Below are positions 1-13,786 of a stretch of 64,000 nt of DNA, in pieces (within the stretch, counting starts at the first letter, position 1; each line of letters opens with the position of its first letter). A program made the translations under genes and the position numbers. Source of the stretch: Cardiocondyla obscurior (taxonomy: Eukaryota; Arthropoda; Insecta; Hymenoptera; Formicidae); contig NC_091891.1 of NCBI RefSeq assembly GCF_019399895.1, positions 1,178,001 to 1,242,000 on the forward strand. The letters run 5' to 3'. Below the pieces are notes generated by a model. It did no database searches. It saw nothing but the letters and a program-made list of their open reading frames with translations, and was not told the origin of the DNA.

Positions 1-3000
1 CGTTCACGGTTCACGAGGACTTATTTATCGCGCCGCATTGTGTAACGGCGAAAAAGCGTGCAGCGAACGGGACGTTGAAATTGCGGCGCGTCAGATGCTC
101 CGGTATCTCGAATTTCGCGCTCGCTCCTATTACCGTAAATTGCGTTACATTCCCGTCACGTCACAATTGCCCGGTGTTGTGATTGCAGCTAATCCCTCCA
201 CGGAGCGCGCGCTATTCCCGGCTTTTCAGATCCGCGCCAAGGCGAAATAAGGACGTTGATTCGGAGATAATATTTCGAGGCGCGGTGATAGCGGAATTCT
301 CTCTCGTTTCTTACCCCTTTCCCTCCTTCGCTTTTATTGAAGGAAAGATCAAATAGAAAACGACCGCCACGGCGATTCTATGCGCCCGTTAAATTCTTCC
401 ATTCAAGTCCCGGCTATTTAACCGTACAATCCGCGGGACCTCCTTTACTTCTTCACTGTTTTTATTATCTCCCGGACGTAATACAAAAATCGTTAAATTC
501 ACTCGTCTTTGACGCAAACCTGCTGTAAATTTGACTAAATAATTTAAGCTATTTAAATATCTAACTTCTTTTGCGAGCTGCGCCGTGATATTTATCGTTT
601 TACGGGCTTTTTATAGTATTACTTTGAATAATATCAAGAAACTTGTTTGTATTTCATCCAGTTTGCACTTTTAAAGCACAGGTCAAAATTTCCCATCTTT
701 TGTGATTCAAATAAACTCGCTGCGTTTCGGGCACAACTCGTGGATTTAACGTTTTCTCTCGTGAAAAAAAAAAAAGAAGTCGTTCCCACGTTTGTCGAAT
801 TTCTCGGAAACAAAGCGTGCTGAATTTCGCGCAGGGATTCGACCGCGCGATAGTTCGTAGCTTGCTCGAGTTAATTAACAATTTTTTTTTAGCCGCGCTC
901 CGTCACATCACATCGAGCACGGCCACCATCGACTCTATTGACCGTATATACCGGCGTTTCTAAAAATAATCCCGGTTCATAGCCACCGTCTCCGATAAAG
1001 TAACCGATCGGATACAGTTAGGTGCGCGCATTAAAGCGCGTAGCCTTAATTGCAACATGGAATACGGAATTAACGCCGGACGAGCCGGGGAAACGCGCAA
1101 TTAAGACAGTTAGTTACGACGGAAGTATTGAAATAAAGCGCTCTAACCTGTGCATTAAAAGAAAAAAAAAGAAACATTTTTAAACATAAGTCAGATCGCA
1201 AGATCACAAAGATCAACGCGGTAAAGTTCAACTTAATTTTTGAGAAACTCAAAATAGTCCCCGGAATGGAAGAAAATTAATGGAAATTAAACGAAGTTTG
1301 ATCAGCTCGCTCATCTCATGTTCGAGCATTATCTGATGCTTTGAATTTAATTAAATTCTATTCCATTTCCTGCGCGCTGAAATGCAACCGAGAGAGGCAC
1401 TCTTCTCACAGTTAAAGCCGCAAGGTATCCCGGACGAGCATGTTTTTGCACGAACACGTGTCCACGACCGATTTATAATAATGAGTAATTAATAACAATT
1501 TTATTTCGCATTTACAAGCGATATTCTCGCGAATGGATACGTCCGTTCTCGACCGCGATAAAAACTGCGTTTCGTCGAACTAAAAGACGATCTTATTCAG
1601 AGACGAGGAGATATCCGGACTGTCGACACGGGAATCGCAATCGAGTGCGAGAAGGCGCATTCTTCGCGCAAGTGTCTCCCCGATATTAAACGTAACATTT
1701 TGAGCACGTCGAGAAAGGGTAATTCCGAATGCCGTTCGGTGGATATTGCATTCGACAGGGGGCAGGAGGGAGAAGAGAGGAAGGGGATGGGTGGGCCCGC
1801 ATGTGTTCCGACATGCGAGATAAATTTTCCGCGGAAACTGAAACTACGTGGAGCGTCACGTCGCGCCGCGCGTATGCAATTCGACATCGGGGGTGCTCGC
1901 CGTACACCTGAGTCTCGTATGCACTCCTGCCGCGACATAATATTCCGAGTACACTGTTAGGTCGGTCATGCTTCCCCTCCCGTCATTGCGTTATGAAATA
2001 TTGCGACTGCAGACGCTGCAGCGCCGCAACAGGAGACGATACTTTGACCGATATCCCCTTCCGACTATCCCAGTTGACGTCGATCGTTTGTTTAATAATT
2101 ATTGCAGACCGAGGTCCGAAATAATCGCACGTTGGTAAAGAAATATGAACTAGAACACATCCAGTATTCTAAATCTGCATGAATTTACATGTAATTTTAA
2201 TGGATTTTAAAGTCCGATGGAAATCATAATCATTCCTTTTGCAAATGTGTGCTTCCGATATTGAATAATTCTAAAAATATTATTAATCGTTAGTAGCGTC
2301 TCTTTATTGTACAGATTAATGCTTCAAGTTCAGTCGTCGCGTTACATTTTCGTCGCGATCCGTTAATTCGATCGGTCAATGTTATCGCAGAGCGTACAAC
2401 TCGCGATTAAGACTGGGAGCTGAATAGCGCATCGGAGATGTAATCGGGACAGAATTCACGGATCAGCCGGACGAAACATGTGATCGGGTTAATGTGTGCA
2501 AATTGTGCGCGGGTTGCGCACCGGCCGATGGCCAGTACGTGTACACGTTCGTCTATAAATATACCAGGTCGTCCTATCGAACCCAGGCCGTTCTGGCATT
2601 GCGCGATTGTGCAATGCACACGAACTGACGACGGGGGGGGTGGCCGGCCGGCCCTTCGCGTTTCGTGCAATAACCACGGCACGTGCGTGCCAAACGCCGT
2701 CACGAACGCCAGCCAGCCAAGGGCACCACTCCAGGGGGATGATTTGCAAGATTCCTCGAGCGTTTCTCCCCGCGATCCGCGCGCGTTTCTCGCGAGAAAC
2801 TTCTTTCCCGCGCTTGAGTTTCCGTCTCGTCTTTTTTAAGGAATTATTTATTTATTTATTTAATTTTTTTTAAATAAATTTTATGAAAACTATCGTTTTA
2901 CAGCTCGAGCGAAAGTGCACATATACGTGTGTGTGTGTATGTGTGCACTCGGTAGAAACTGTGTCGATTTCCACGCTCTGGCTGCCTCTTCGAGCCGAGA

Positions 3001-6000
3001 TTCGGCGGCGCACGAGTAACGAGCCCGATGAGGTGTGAAAAGCGAATTGGTCACGAACCGAGATCGGTATCTGACGCTAGCAAAGGGAGCACCTGCTCCG
3101 CGAAAATAAATGGCTGTCGCGTGGCGGCTTATGAATATGTTTCGATACGCCTCGCCGTTTTTTTCCGCCGCGCCGTTAATCGAATTTGCTCTCGCGTCGG
3201 CCAAATCTCGACAAGCGGATCTAACGGAACAAATAATACGGAATTCTTTCGGTGCCAGGTGAAATTAACGTAAAACGCAAGCGGCGGAAGAGGTCGTTTT
3301 CAAACCAGATATAAGTTCAATGAAATTCTTCTTCTTACGCTCTATTAATTATTAAATAGAGCGCATTAGAGATAAAAGCGGCAAGTGAGAAAAACGTGCT
3401 GAATTGCCGTTCGCAAAATAATTCATTAAGAACAAAATTCGCAGCAAGCTTAATGGCAATAGATAAATAATAAATCAACGGCAGAATTAAAGCGAATAGG
3501 ATATAAAACAGCTGTTAAACGTGACAATAAATACTCGGTGTCGCTTTAACGAATGTGCCCGCGTCTCTAGCGTGCATCAAAACCTTTTAACCAGATGAAA
3601 ATTTTGGCCGTTAGCATAATGATCATTAATTCTGCTTATCTGAAATTGGGATCGCGGGAAAACAAACTTGAGCCCGTTGCGAAATTGTTGGACAAGCAAT
3701 AATATTTCCCCGCTCACGCCAGGATCGTTTTAACTAAATGCAATCTTACCCTCATTAACATGGCAATCGTTAACTTTTCCAATTTCGCGTCACGCCAGTC
3801 GTAAAAAGCGACGCTTCCCAGGTAGATTACTCGAGGAAAACGGCCCGCGTCTTTCCAGCCCTTACATCGCCATCGTCTCCCCGTTTACCCTTTCTCCCTT
3901 TTTCCTGACTGAGCTCTCGCGTTAGCCGCACCAACGTCGCGAATTGCCACTGCATTGCGTGGCGGTGCACGTCGCAATGTTGAATATTCACGAAACGTTG
4001 TGTCTGCAACGTTAAGTAAATTTCCTTTCTCCCCCGCCTTGGTCTCGCCTCCTCTCCTCCCGACTCGCGCTTAGCTCGAAAACATCTGACGCAATTTATC
4101 ACGTTTACGAATATCGCGATCTTAAACGTCGCGTATTAATCGTTGAATTTTTTTTTCAAACGCAAAACCGCGCAGCTGGATTTTCAATTCAATTAATCGC
4201 CTGCCGCGCAGGAACGCGGATTCTTTGAGTAAGCGGATGACGTTGAATGAAATGCGTCAGAAATAGCGGCACGACTCAGGCGGAAATCATTCGTGGAAAT
4301 CGCAATTTGCAAACCCGATACATATTCGATAATCGCGAATATAAACGGCCGGCGAATCCATCTATTAATAATACGAGGAGAGACATTTATAAGCGATGCG
4401 ATCAATGATAACGTCGTGAACAATGACTTATTTTTGCGTCACGCGCTGTCGACCCTTCGCTCTCGGGCCCGCGAAGGATGACGAAGGGACTCTTTCAAGA
4501 AGTTGGATAAAAACGGCGCAGCCGTACCCGGCTTTGTGATATATAAATAATTTTCCAAGCCTCATTCGTTTGCACCTTTTCTGTTTTACGTAACAGTTTA
4601 CCCTAAAGTGGAAAATGTTCTTTTTTAATTATTGGAAATAATCGCAAAACGATCGAACGCGCTTTACTTGGCGCGGCCGGGGAGGCACGAGGAGCGAATC
4701 CAATTTCCTGTGACGGTTAGCGTGACTGTCACGTGTGTATTTAGAATTTATTGCGCGATCGAACGGGACCAGGATCGGAACACTCCTGGTTACATTTATA
4801 ACACCAGGTTTACGCGTGTGCCACGTGCGCCATGCGAGACTCGACATTGGGCCGAGCAGGGTGTATTCGAGCGACCTTTAATGCATTTCGTGCGAGAGAG
4901 CAAAATTGAACAGAGCGGGTGCGAAGAAAAGGAAAGAAAAGAAAAAAAAAGAAAAAAAGAAGCACGGGCGTCGTTAAGTTTGTTGCACTTGTCGCGCGTG
5001 CGAGACGTGTACATAACGCGGAGAACGTACGCTCTTTAAATTATTGATGCGAGGCCTCTCGCGTTTTCAGAGGACTTTCTCGAGCGATTTCCGAAGTTAC
5101 AGTCCAGCGAACTGCCGTGGAACTGCATTTTTCATGAGCAATTTGTACGGACATTTTACCATACACGTGGCGAGAAAATTTTAATAATGTCAGATCGAAA
5201 GGCACGTAATGCGTCTCGAGAATCGGCTAGCTTGATTGAATATTTCTAGAATTCCTTTCATGGTCGATGTACGATTGACGTGACATTTTTTGTCACGCTT
5301 CTTCGTATTATAAAAACCTTGATCCTTTGCTCTTAAAGTTCGATTCCTCATCGAACGATGACACGCACGAAGGGCGCTTCATCTTTAAAGAGTGCTGTGT
5401 TCACATTTTCCGCATAATATCTTAATAATCTTACGAACGATTTATTTTATGAAATCCACGTTTTTAAAAGACCTTTTAAACGATTTCCATTTAATAATCT
5501 AGTATAATGTTACTCATAGAATTTTTTGCGAATATTTCAAATTCATGTCAACATTTTAGCACACGCTCTACGATATAAAGAATATTTTCTTAATTAATAT
5601 AAATTTAGGATCGTATATTACGTGTTGGAAAATTAATTTAATAATTATTTAAAAAGCGAGATAACCAACATGATGTCTAATTAAAAAAGGCATTTTATTA
5701 GAGTCTCGACGTAAAATTCTAATGGAAATTTTTAATTAATTTTTTTTTTGTGTCAATAAGAATTAATTCTTGTTATTAAAGTTCAATTATTTATCGAACG
5801 AGCGTAATCTCTTAGTAATCAATCGTCAAATAACCGGTCTGTCTTGTAAGTACGCAGTTTACAAGCTGTGCAAACTCTCTCCATGTAGGACAATCGGAAA
5901 TTGGCGCGTTAGATAGACAGATTGGCAGTTTTCGTTGAAAATTGCACGGAGTTGTTCGTCATTTTCAAAGGCTCGGGAATCGGATGTCTCGGTAATCAAA

Positions 6001-6270
6001 AGTTATTCTCCCCGCGAATGAAGATTCTACGGGGGCGAAGACTGCTGGCTAATTAACTGCGGAATAAACTTTTCTCATCGATCCCCGGCGCGCGACTAGC
6101 AAAAGCTTTTTTCCTCTCAATCGCTCGTGGAGGTCAAGCACTACTCGAGCACACACCGCGACGTTTTCGTTAATGGAAGGTTATTTTTGTCATCGGCGAG
6201 AAAGATCGTCTTCGCCACGTGCGCCACGAAACACGCTTCCGTGTCACTTCCTCGCCCCGTAAATCGTTGA
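1..6270. other. Non-coding region, no recognisable gene
   Basis: About 6.3 kb of mixed AT-rich and CpG-rich sequence. Open frames here are short, mostly lack an ATG, and resemble no family I know. Short homopolymer runs and a small GT tract near 2926-2944 are visible. I see no splice-site pair joining open frames into a sensible protein. It could be intergenic or a large intron of a gene whose exons lie outside the window; the sequence alone does not decide. Confidence 0.6.
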
Positions 6271-6950
6271 CGACGCGGTTCTCTCTCTCTCTCTTTCTCT
6301 TGCTCTACGTTTTTTTTTTTTTTTAGTCAGCCGCTTTGTTGTCTCAGGTTCTTTCGTTCGCGTAGCACGTGCTCGCAGGAAAACGAGCGAGCGAGCGAGC
6401 AAACGAACGTTACGTTGTCCCGGATAAGCGAGCGGAGGTACCGTCGCGTGTCGGCCTCCGTATATACGTGCATAAACCGCGGTCGACGTTGTTATTAGTT
6501 ATTAACGCGACCGAGCGACCGCTTTTTTCCACGAGGGTGTGCTCACGCAGCACGTCACCGCCGGGGATCGATCTTCGGCCACGAGGTCGAGGGCTGAAAA
6601 GTGTTACGAGAAAGAGAGAGAGAGAGAGCAGAGGGGGGGGGGGAGAAAGCTGCGGGCAGGGAAAAGGGGGTGTGCACAAGCTCTACCTTTTTCTTCTTGG
6701 TCGAGGCCGAACCGAGGAACCGCCCTTAACCCTATCAAATTTTTAACAGGCCGCCGACTCGTGTCAGTGGCATTTCTGAAGATCGTCCGAGCAGCGAAAT
6801 CGATAAAGAACAAGCTGAGACAACAAATACCTCGTTTAAATAAGTGGAAAACATCGGGGAAAATATCTGGAAAACTGTTAAAAGTATTGGATGAGTTTAT
6901 ACTCTCAACTGTCTTGGACGTTCTCGCATGGCTGTGTATGTTTTAACTAG
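6271..6950 (+). other. Purine/pyrimidine-rich island, possible untranslated exon
   Basis: The block opens with a CT tract (6280-6300) and a T run, then a CpG-rich stretch, a GA tract (6611-6629) and an eleven-base G run (6633-6643). At 6738-6749 there is a T-rich stretch ending in AACAG that could act as a splice acceptor, followed by an open frame of about 65 codons to a TAA near 6946. The composition resembles insect promoter or 5' untranslated DNA. The product of the open frame is lysine-rich and not recognised, so no coding call is made. Confidence 0.25.
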
Positions 6951-7822
6951 TTCCTGAGCGCGGATATTATACGGGCTAGCATTACGTCTTCGGGGAGTAG
7001 GGTAATCTCGCCCTCTGGAATAGGTTATTAGTGGCGTCAGAGCTGACGCAATGTTTTTCAAGGCGGTTGTCCTTCAACCTCGAATCCCGTTATTAAAATT
7101 GACAAGAATCGCGACAACAACGAGCTATGCAACGTCGTTTTCCTTATTTTTTTTTTAATTTTATTTTAGGTGAGCTAATCTCATTCTTTAATTCTAAAAA
7201 CTAGGTATGATTCGTTGTCTTAAAAAAGCAGATTTTACGGCCGTTTTTATTACTCCAACTTTGTCCCGCAGGAACATTGAAATTTATTTCGGTGCTGCTT
7301 TAAATACGTCTTGAAATTTATCTATATTTACGGAGATAAAATTTAACAGTCTGCCCTTCAAAAGCAGATAATTATAACATTTATATAGTCGTGAATTTTC
7401 CTCGAAGGAAATCACGACACGTTTACTGCACTTCGATTAAACTCTGCGTTTCTAGGGTCGACGTGTCACAATTCCACCTTCTAGAGACGGCTTATCGCCA
7501 ATGACAATATTTTTCAAGGCAACACCTGATGCTATCCCAAGCCAATTATCGTGTAAACTCGATTTCTCTTATTGGACATCTTGACGGTAAGAACACTCGA
7601 CAACAGAAGAAACTAATCTCAACAATATTCTGAAAAATCTCTCGACTTTAAAACACTCCGGACGATCGTTTGTTAAAATTGTTGTACCCTAGGCCTTTCT
7701 TTTGAATTGCTGCGCGATCTTGAATTATTGCGACGTTACCTTAACGTCGCGAGTACCGGAGTTTCACATTTTTTTTTTTTTTTTTTTTTTTTTCAAGGTC
7801 AGAACTAATCTTATTCTAGTAG
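6951..7822. other. Non-coding, with a 25-base T run
   Basis: AT-rich stretch without convincing open frames. It contains an uninterrupted T run at about 7769-7793. Nothing else is recognised. Confidence 0.5.
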
Positions 7823-8760
7823 GTGGAGAGAAAGATAGAGAGAAAGAGAAAGAGAAGCGGGGTTTATATTAAGAGGGCATACATTTCAAGGCAACACCTG
7901 CTGCTCGCGACCTCGTCTCCGACGACGATGGCAAAGCCGATGGCGAGCGATCGTTGTATTCGCGCATTTTCGTGGAACAGAGATACGCGGTTCTCCGGAA
8001 GGACGAGCGCCGAGACCAGCGCTCGATTTCATCCACGGCGAAAAGGGGCGACGAGGGGGTGGAAAAGAGAAAGGAGGAAGGGAGCGAAACGGACAACGCG
8101 GGATGCCATTTCGACGTCTGATCGGCACGACATCTCCGTAGTGTTGTGAGCGCGTATCGCGAGTACGCAGTTCGCGAGCAGGCTGTACGGGGAGGTTTTC
8201 AAAGATGGCCAGTTCTTCACGTTGTATTCTCCTCCGCCGCGACATGCACGGAAGATCTGAAGCGGGTAGAAACGGAAACAGAGAAAAGAGAGAGCGAGAG
8301 AGAGACTGGGAGGATTTCAGAGCGATTGAAAGAGAGAGAGAGATAGAAATAGAATGAGAGAAAAAGAGAGAGAGAGCGAGAGAGAAAAAAGACAAAGAGG
8401 GTGACAGAGAAGGTTGACCGATCGAAGGGACTCACGTCTCTCATCTCGCGGCCGCGGCGACGTGCTCACGTGCGAGCGAGTCCGTCGCTCCAGCGAGTCC
8501 GGCACCAACGACGACGACGGGTAGGGAGCACGATAGTGCAACACGCAATACACCACTCGTAGCTACTGCTGCTGGTGCTGCTGTTATCGCTGTTTCTACA
8601 ATCGCGCACGACGGTCGATGCGCCAGGCGCATCGCCCCAGCAACCACGGCACGAAGCTCACGACTGGCTCGCTCCTCGCGACCGAGCGCCAGCCAGGGGT
8701 TGCCTCGAAGGTTCACCGGCTTGTCAGGGGTGAAGAGGGGTCCCAGGGGAGCGTAGGAGG
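7823..8760 (+). promoter_or_regulatory. Candidate 5' untranslated exon/promoter ending at a strong splice donor
   Basis: The block is GA-rich (8270-8400 is nearly pure purine on the plus strand, in GAGA repeats) and then CpG-rich, and ends in AGG followed by GTAAGTTG at 8761, a near-consensus plus-strand splice donor. GAGA-rich, CpG-rich DNA ending in a donor is what insect untranslated first exons often look like. No partner acceptor or coding exon could be identified downstream, so the owner gene is unknown. A leucine-rich, signal-peptide-like reading occurs at about 8557-8730 but has a stop codon immediately before it and no ATG. Confidence 0.3.
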
Positions 8761-11700
8761 GTAAGTTGGGGGTGAAACACGGACGTCGCGACGTCTATCG
8801 GTGTCCACGGAAAACCACCCCCGAGCAGGCGCGACGGGTGGACGGCGCTTGATTGGCGATCGCCACGCCGGCGATGGGGTCGCAAGGGGGTTGTGTTGTT
8901 TCGGTACCGGTGCGGTATTGGTGACTTAGGGGGGGTCTCGTCCCGGTGGTCTCTTCTCGAAGGGAGAGCAGCGATAATCAACGTGTTTTTAAGTTGTTTT
9001 TTTACACCTCTGTCCCGTATTCCGCGTTAATTCTACTATCAAGCCTCCAATGTTCTTTTTTCTTAAACTGTATGCATTATCACTTTAATACTAAAACCAT
9101 TTTTTAAAATAAAATTACATCTTGAACTTTAATTATTTCTTTAATTAATTGCTTTTATAATATTAATTTTTATAATATTAATACTGATTTTCCACGTTTC
9201 TTATTGATTGAAAGGCATTGTAATTAAATTTCTTGCGGCAATTTCTAATAATATCGCTGAGCAACTGAATCTGATGCTAGAGATATCTTTAAGAATAATG
9301 AGACACGAGGCAGCCGATAGCGCTGATTTAATTGAAAGCGTAATGGCGCATTCGTTGCAACGAACTCGGCGAATATCTGGCACACGTGCCGAACGGCGCG
9401 AGGCATGCGGGAAGTCGTTTTCGATATCAATTAAGTCCGCCACCAGAATGCATATATCCAAATTCCTCCGGTTCGCCACTTCTGACGTCGTCGGCGCGGC
9501 CTTGAACCACTTCGCGTGAAACCAATCGCCGCGGATACGCGATATCGCGCGGAGCAATCTCGATATCTGGGTGACTCTTCTCGCGGTTAGGCCAATACAT
9601 CGAGACACGCTCGGCTGAAGAACAGAAAAAAAAAGAAGCGTCTCTAAATAAAGATAAGTTAAAGATAAGTCACCTTACTTTAAATTTTGTGCTCCGAATT
9701 ATTCAAGTATTCCGAAACATTCGTTCGTGCAGAACAGCGCACGTTGAAAACGATCGAAAGCTTGTTATTGGCAAAACTTTCTTAATATGTTTCAAAGTTT
9801 GTCCAAGTTTTTAGCAAAAATGTTAACGTTATTTTTTTTTTTTTTTAATGAGAGACAAGAGAGGAAAACGTTTCTCTTTTTTTTCGGATTAAGAAAAAAA
9901 AAAAAAAGAACAGAACATCTCAGTCTCGCTCCGATAACTCACAATTTTATTTTCACGTTTTCGTAACTTCTGATTTTGACTTTTCAAATGAATAAGAACA
10001 CGATTATCCACTCGGATCTCGCGCTGTTCTACTTTTCACGGAGGATATTGCAGGTCTCCGAGAATGGATGGACACCTCGATAAATCTTCGTCGTGCTGGA
10101 ACGTCGGCAATCCGACTACGTGCCTTCCGCTTCATTTCCCACTCAATCACGCCCTTGAATGTCGCGGGAGCGATCGGGATAGCTCGATGCAAATCTTTTC
10201 TGTCGAATCCAAACGACTTTCTTCTGCGCCTTCAACGCGTTTGAACGATGACGTGCTACCGGACGAAGCCATTAGCCTTGTTCAGTTTCGAATAGAGTCT
10301 TACCTACCTCCGAGTCCGAGTGTTCGGGTTCCTCGGGAGGCAGATCAACAGGTTCGCGTGCCGGATGTGCCAACGTAGCGGAAGTTCACTCGTCGGCCAC
10401 GAGAAATCGTACCGCGCGATACCGATCGGTTCGACCTTTCGCTCGACGAAAGCCGCGTATAAAATCCGCTGCGATTCTTCACCCCTTTCTTCCTGCATTT
10501 CAGAATCGTTATCGCGTTAATTCACGATCAACGAGCTTCAAAGCCTGAAAACTCCACTCGCACATGGTCGCATTTCCCGCTCTTGGGAATGTCGCGAATG
10601 TATACTAATGTTTAGAAATGACATCTCGAGAGCATCAGTTGTTTCCTGTGAATGACAATAAAGAGTTACACACTCCTAGCGTCATCTTTTACTTGCGTGA
10701 CAGTAAACGAGTCATAAAAAGGGGATGGAAAAGAATCGAGGGGGCGTTGGCAAATCACAGCGGCTTTACAACCTAACCGTGAGGGATTGCCGAGGTAGAA
10801 GGAGATAAAAACGTTACACGTCGCGTAAAAGTGTAGGCCATCTATTCTCACTTCTCACTTTTGTCAGGTCGTACTACAACATACAATTTCACTTCTCGCC
10901 GGCGGTTTCGCCATTTTTCGGAGGTCTATAATACGTACACCGTAAAGAGAATACACAACTAGTTAGAAAGAAGGAACGGGAAGGAAAAAAAAAAGGAGGC
11001 GAGAAAAAGAAGGGAGGGAATCAACGGGGTAGATAAGTACAAAAATCGTGTAAAGCTAATGGCGCTCGAAGGAGGAAAATCTTATTCGAAACTTAAATAA
11101 TAATCGTCAGGGTGCCTCGACCACGGTTTCTTTTCGCTCTTCTCTTCCGTTCTTTCGGCCGCATGAAAGTTCGCGTCGCGAAGCTCCGGTTTAAAAAATG
11201 TATCAACGTGAAAAAATCCGAGGGACCGACGTGACGGGGTTGAATTGGCTCGGTTATAGTTGATTAGAACGCGGGTTTCGATTCCGACGACCGAGGTTCG
11301 GCCCGACAAAAACCGAGCGAGCCCACTTTTTCTCGCAACGAACGAGTCGTCCATTATTTAGCACTCGTTTTGCTAATGGAATATCGATTGACACCGCGAG
11401 TTCCTTCCCAGGACGCGCGACTACGTGAAAAACCTGAACCGCTTCTCTAGATTTTCGACGCTTATTCCTCGGACTATTCAACTTAAGAACAGAACGGATA
11501 ATACATAATTTTTATACATTTTTAGTTGAAATACTCAATAATCAAGTGATTAGCATAATTAATCGAATAAATAACGTAATATATTTATGTTCGTCAATTT
11601 CGAGAGTCTGTAAATTTTTTTTAACACGTTAATCCTTTTATTTACATAGCAATATAATATTTAAGAAAAATTATTTTTAACACAATCGTTTCGGGAGAGA

Positions 11701-12920
11701 ACAATTTTAATATGGTACAATTGTAAAAAAGAAATAATATTCTACGTTTCTTCACGCTTACGCAGAGTTTGTCCAGTCAAGAAAATTAATAATTTAATTA
11801 CTCCCTCGGTATAAATAACATTAAAGTATGCGTCATAAAGTGGTATACTGTATCTTCGTTCAAGACTTTTTTACGGCGATGAAAAACGAACTTGTTTGAG
11901 ACATTGTTATCGCCGGTTTCGCTAATTCTGTCCGGTAATTTTGTTTCACTCGGCGATCGCTTAGTCCGAGAGAAATATCGCGTGATATCTTCCACGCATG
12001 TTTCCCAGAGACTTTTTCGTTACGACAGAAAGATACGGGCCGTCCGGTTTTATCTCACCGTTGAGTAGCGATAAAACTAGATATCTGGTCTTGGAAAATT
12101 TTCTTCTCCAACCTCTCGCGCAGTGATATCGGAAAAAAATTAGGCTCGCCCGGTCATCGCCGCACCGAAATTCTTCTATTCCCCGTATTTCGTCCCAAAG
12201 TCGAGAAGGGAAAACAAAACGAGAGAGATTCCTTTATCACAGAATTTTTCCTTGCTCTCGCAACAATTCATCGGACGAACTCGCGAGATTTATAAAATTA
12301 ATTTCTTTTTGTTTTTCTATTTCTTAATTTTTTTTTCTTTTTTTTTCAGAACGAATACGAGGCATTCGAGTTTCGGATCCCGCTTTTTCGTAATACGGTG
12401 AGAGGAACAGCGATAATAATTGACAAGTTTCTGGCGGGACACCCTTCCCCCCTGCTTAGACGAGTCTACCGCGCTATTTGCAATTACAATTATTTACAAA
12501 AAAAGAAAAAAAAGATCACAACGACTCTCGCGGCTCGTGAGTCGCCCGCGTCGCTACTTTTCTACGATTTCGTTAATGTACGCGGAACACGTGTATCAGT
12601 TTATTGTGTACAATACGCGCACACGCGAAGGCGCCGCTGTGAACGTTCGTACTTTTTACTGCCGCGCGTTTGGCAACGCTCGTCGACGACGTGACGAATA
12701 CCTGAGACGTCTCGTGCTTCATTTCGACACGACCGTTACTTCGTGATATCCCCGGGCGCAATTATTACCGCACGAGCATCAGTCACGAGCGACAGAGCGC
12801 GCTTTAAAAAAATACGATTTCCTCGCGATGAAGAGAAAAGAAAAAAATTTGAAATCCGCTCGAGTGCAGTTGGCTTAATTATTTCAATATAAATCGTTTA
12901 TCTTGATCGCACCAAGACTT
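8761..12920. other. Non-coding region, no recognisable gene
   Basis: About 4 kb with scattered short open frames on both strands, several starting only at TTG or GTG. A 9.2-9.6 kb segment is open on both strands for 100-135 codons, but neither product resembles a known family and there is no supporting splice structure. A/T homopolymer runs are frequent (for example near 9830-9845 and 9893-9907). Confidence 0.5.
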
Positions 12921-12926
12921 TTTATT
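12921..12926 (-). terminator. Possible polyadenylation signal AATAAA for Rgl
   Basis: TTTATT on the plus strand reads AATAAA on the minus strand, about 1.05 kb past the Rgl stop codon. It is followed by T-rich sequence. Such hexamers arise by chance in AT-rich DNA, so this is only a candidate. Confidence 0.25.
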
Positions 12927-13180
12927 TTTAATTTTCTTTTCCTTTTTAAATTAAATTTTCCGAATTGTATTCGATATTGCGGACGGCCTAACTGCGATGA
13001 CTGAACGACAGTAGCAGTACGGGCACTTCGTGTTTGCGTCACGACGGCGTCGATAAGACCCTCGCGTGTGTGACTCACGCTAAACGCGCACCTAGAATAA
13101 TGCTAGAACAGCTCGCTCGGTTGCGCAACTATACCAAGCGCTCCGTCATTCAATACTGTACGAATCATATATATATTTAT

Positions 13181-13245
13181 GCGTGTGTATGTGTGCGTGC
13201 ATGCGTCGTACGTGCGTGCGTGCGTCTGTGCGTGCGTGTGCGATA
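13181..13245. repeat. TGCG/GT-rich microsatellite-like tract
   Basis: Imperfect tandem tetranucleotides of the TGCG/TGTG type run through this stretch, interrupted by single-base changes. It is low-complexity DNA in the presumed 3' UTR or flank of the Rgl gene. Confidence 0.7.
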
Positions 13246-13588
13246 GGCGCGTGGGTCCACGCACTTCCGGTCGCACGAGCGATCGTTCTTAATCATATCT
13301 CGGCTTGTCGCTCTCGTCGCGTCGAAGAAGCGAAGCGACCTGGCTGTCATGGTAAATCTCCACGGGATTAAATAACGCGAGTACGCGGCGAGATTCCATC
13401 CTCCTTGCACCCTGGATTCGCGACAAAGAAAGTGACCGAGGAAGGTACGAAGATGCGCGATCGATTCTGACGATTGCGGCCGTCATTTTTTTCCACGGGT
13501 GACGTTGTTCAGCTATTTAAATACTTATTTAGAAGTAGTCGCTTTTAAATTACAATGGAATTGCTTAGTGGCGAGTATCGCTGGATAT

Positions 13589-13786
13589 CAAGCTGTAATA
13601 CTCTGATATGTATTGCGATTTTAAACAATGAGTGCCGTCAATATTACCAATTAGCAAGCATCAATGTGCTAATTAATATTATTAATATCACCGGCTGTAA
13701 TTAATAGTAATATCAATCAAGATATTGCTGGCATTAATATCAATGTAATATCAAATGTTACAAACGTCACGTGATATTACAGCTTG
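13589..13786. repeat. AT-rich element flanked by 12-base inverted repeats
   Basis: CAAGCTGTAATA at 13589-13600 recurs exactly in reverse complement at 13775-13786. The roughly 170 bases between are rich in AATATT and ATATCAA words with further internal symmetry. This resembles a small non-autonomous transposon remnant (MITE-like), but no target-site duplication is obvious and the arms are short, so chance remains possible. Confidence 0.3.

Noticed and set aside
9201..9608. Open frames of 135 (minus) and 103 (plus) codons over the same DNA
   Set aside because: The plus frame starts at TTG. Neither product is recognisable and there is no independent sign of coding.
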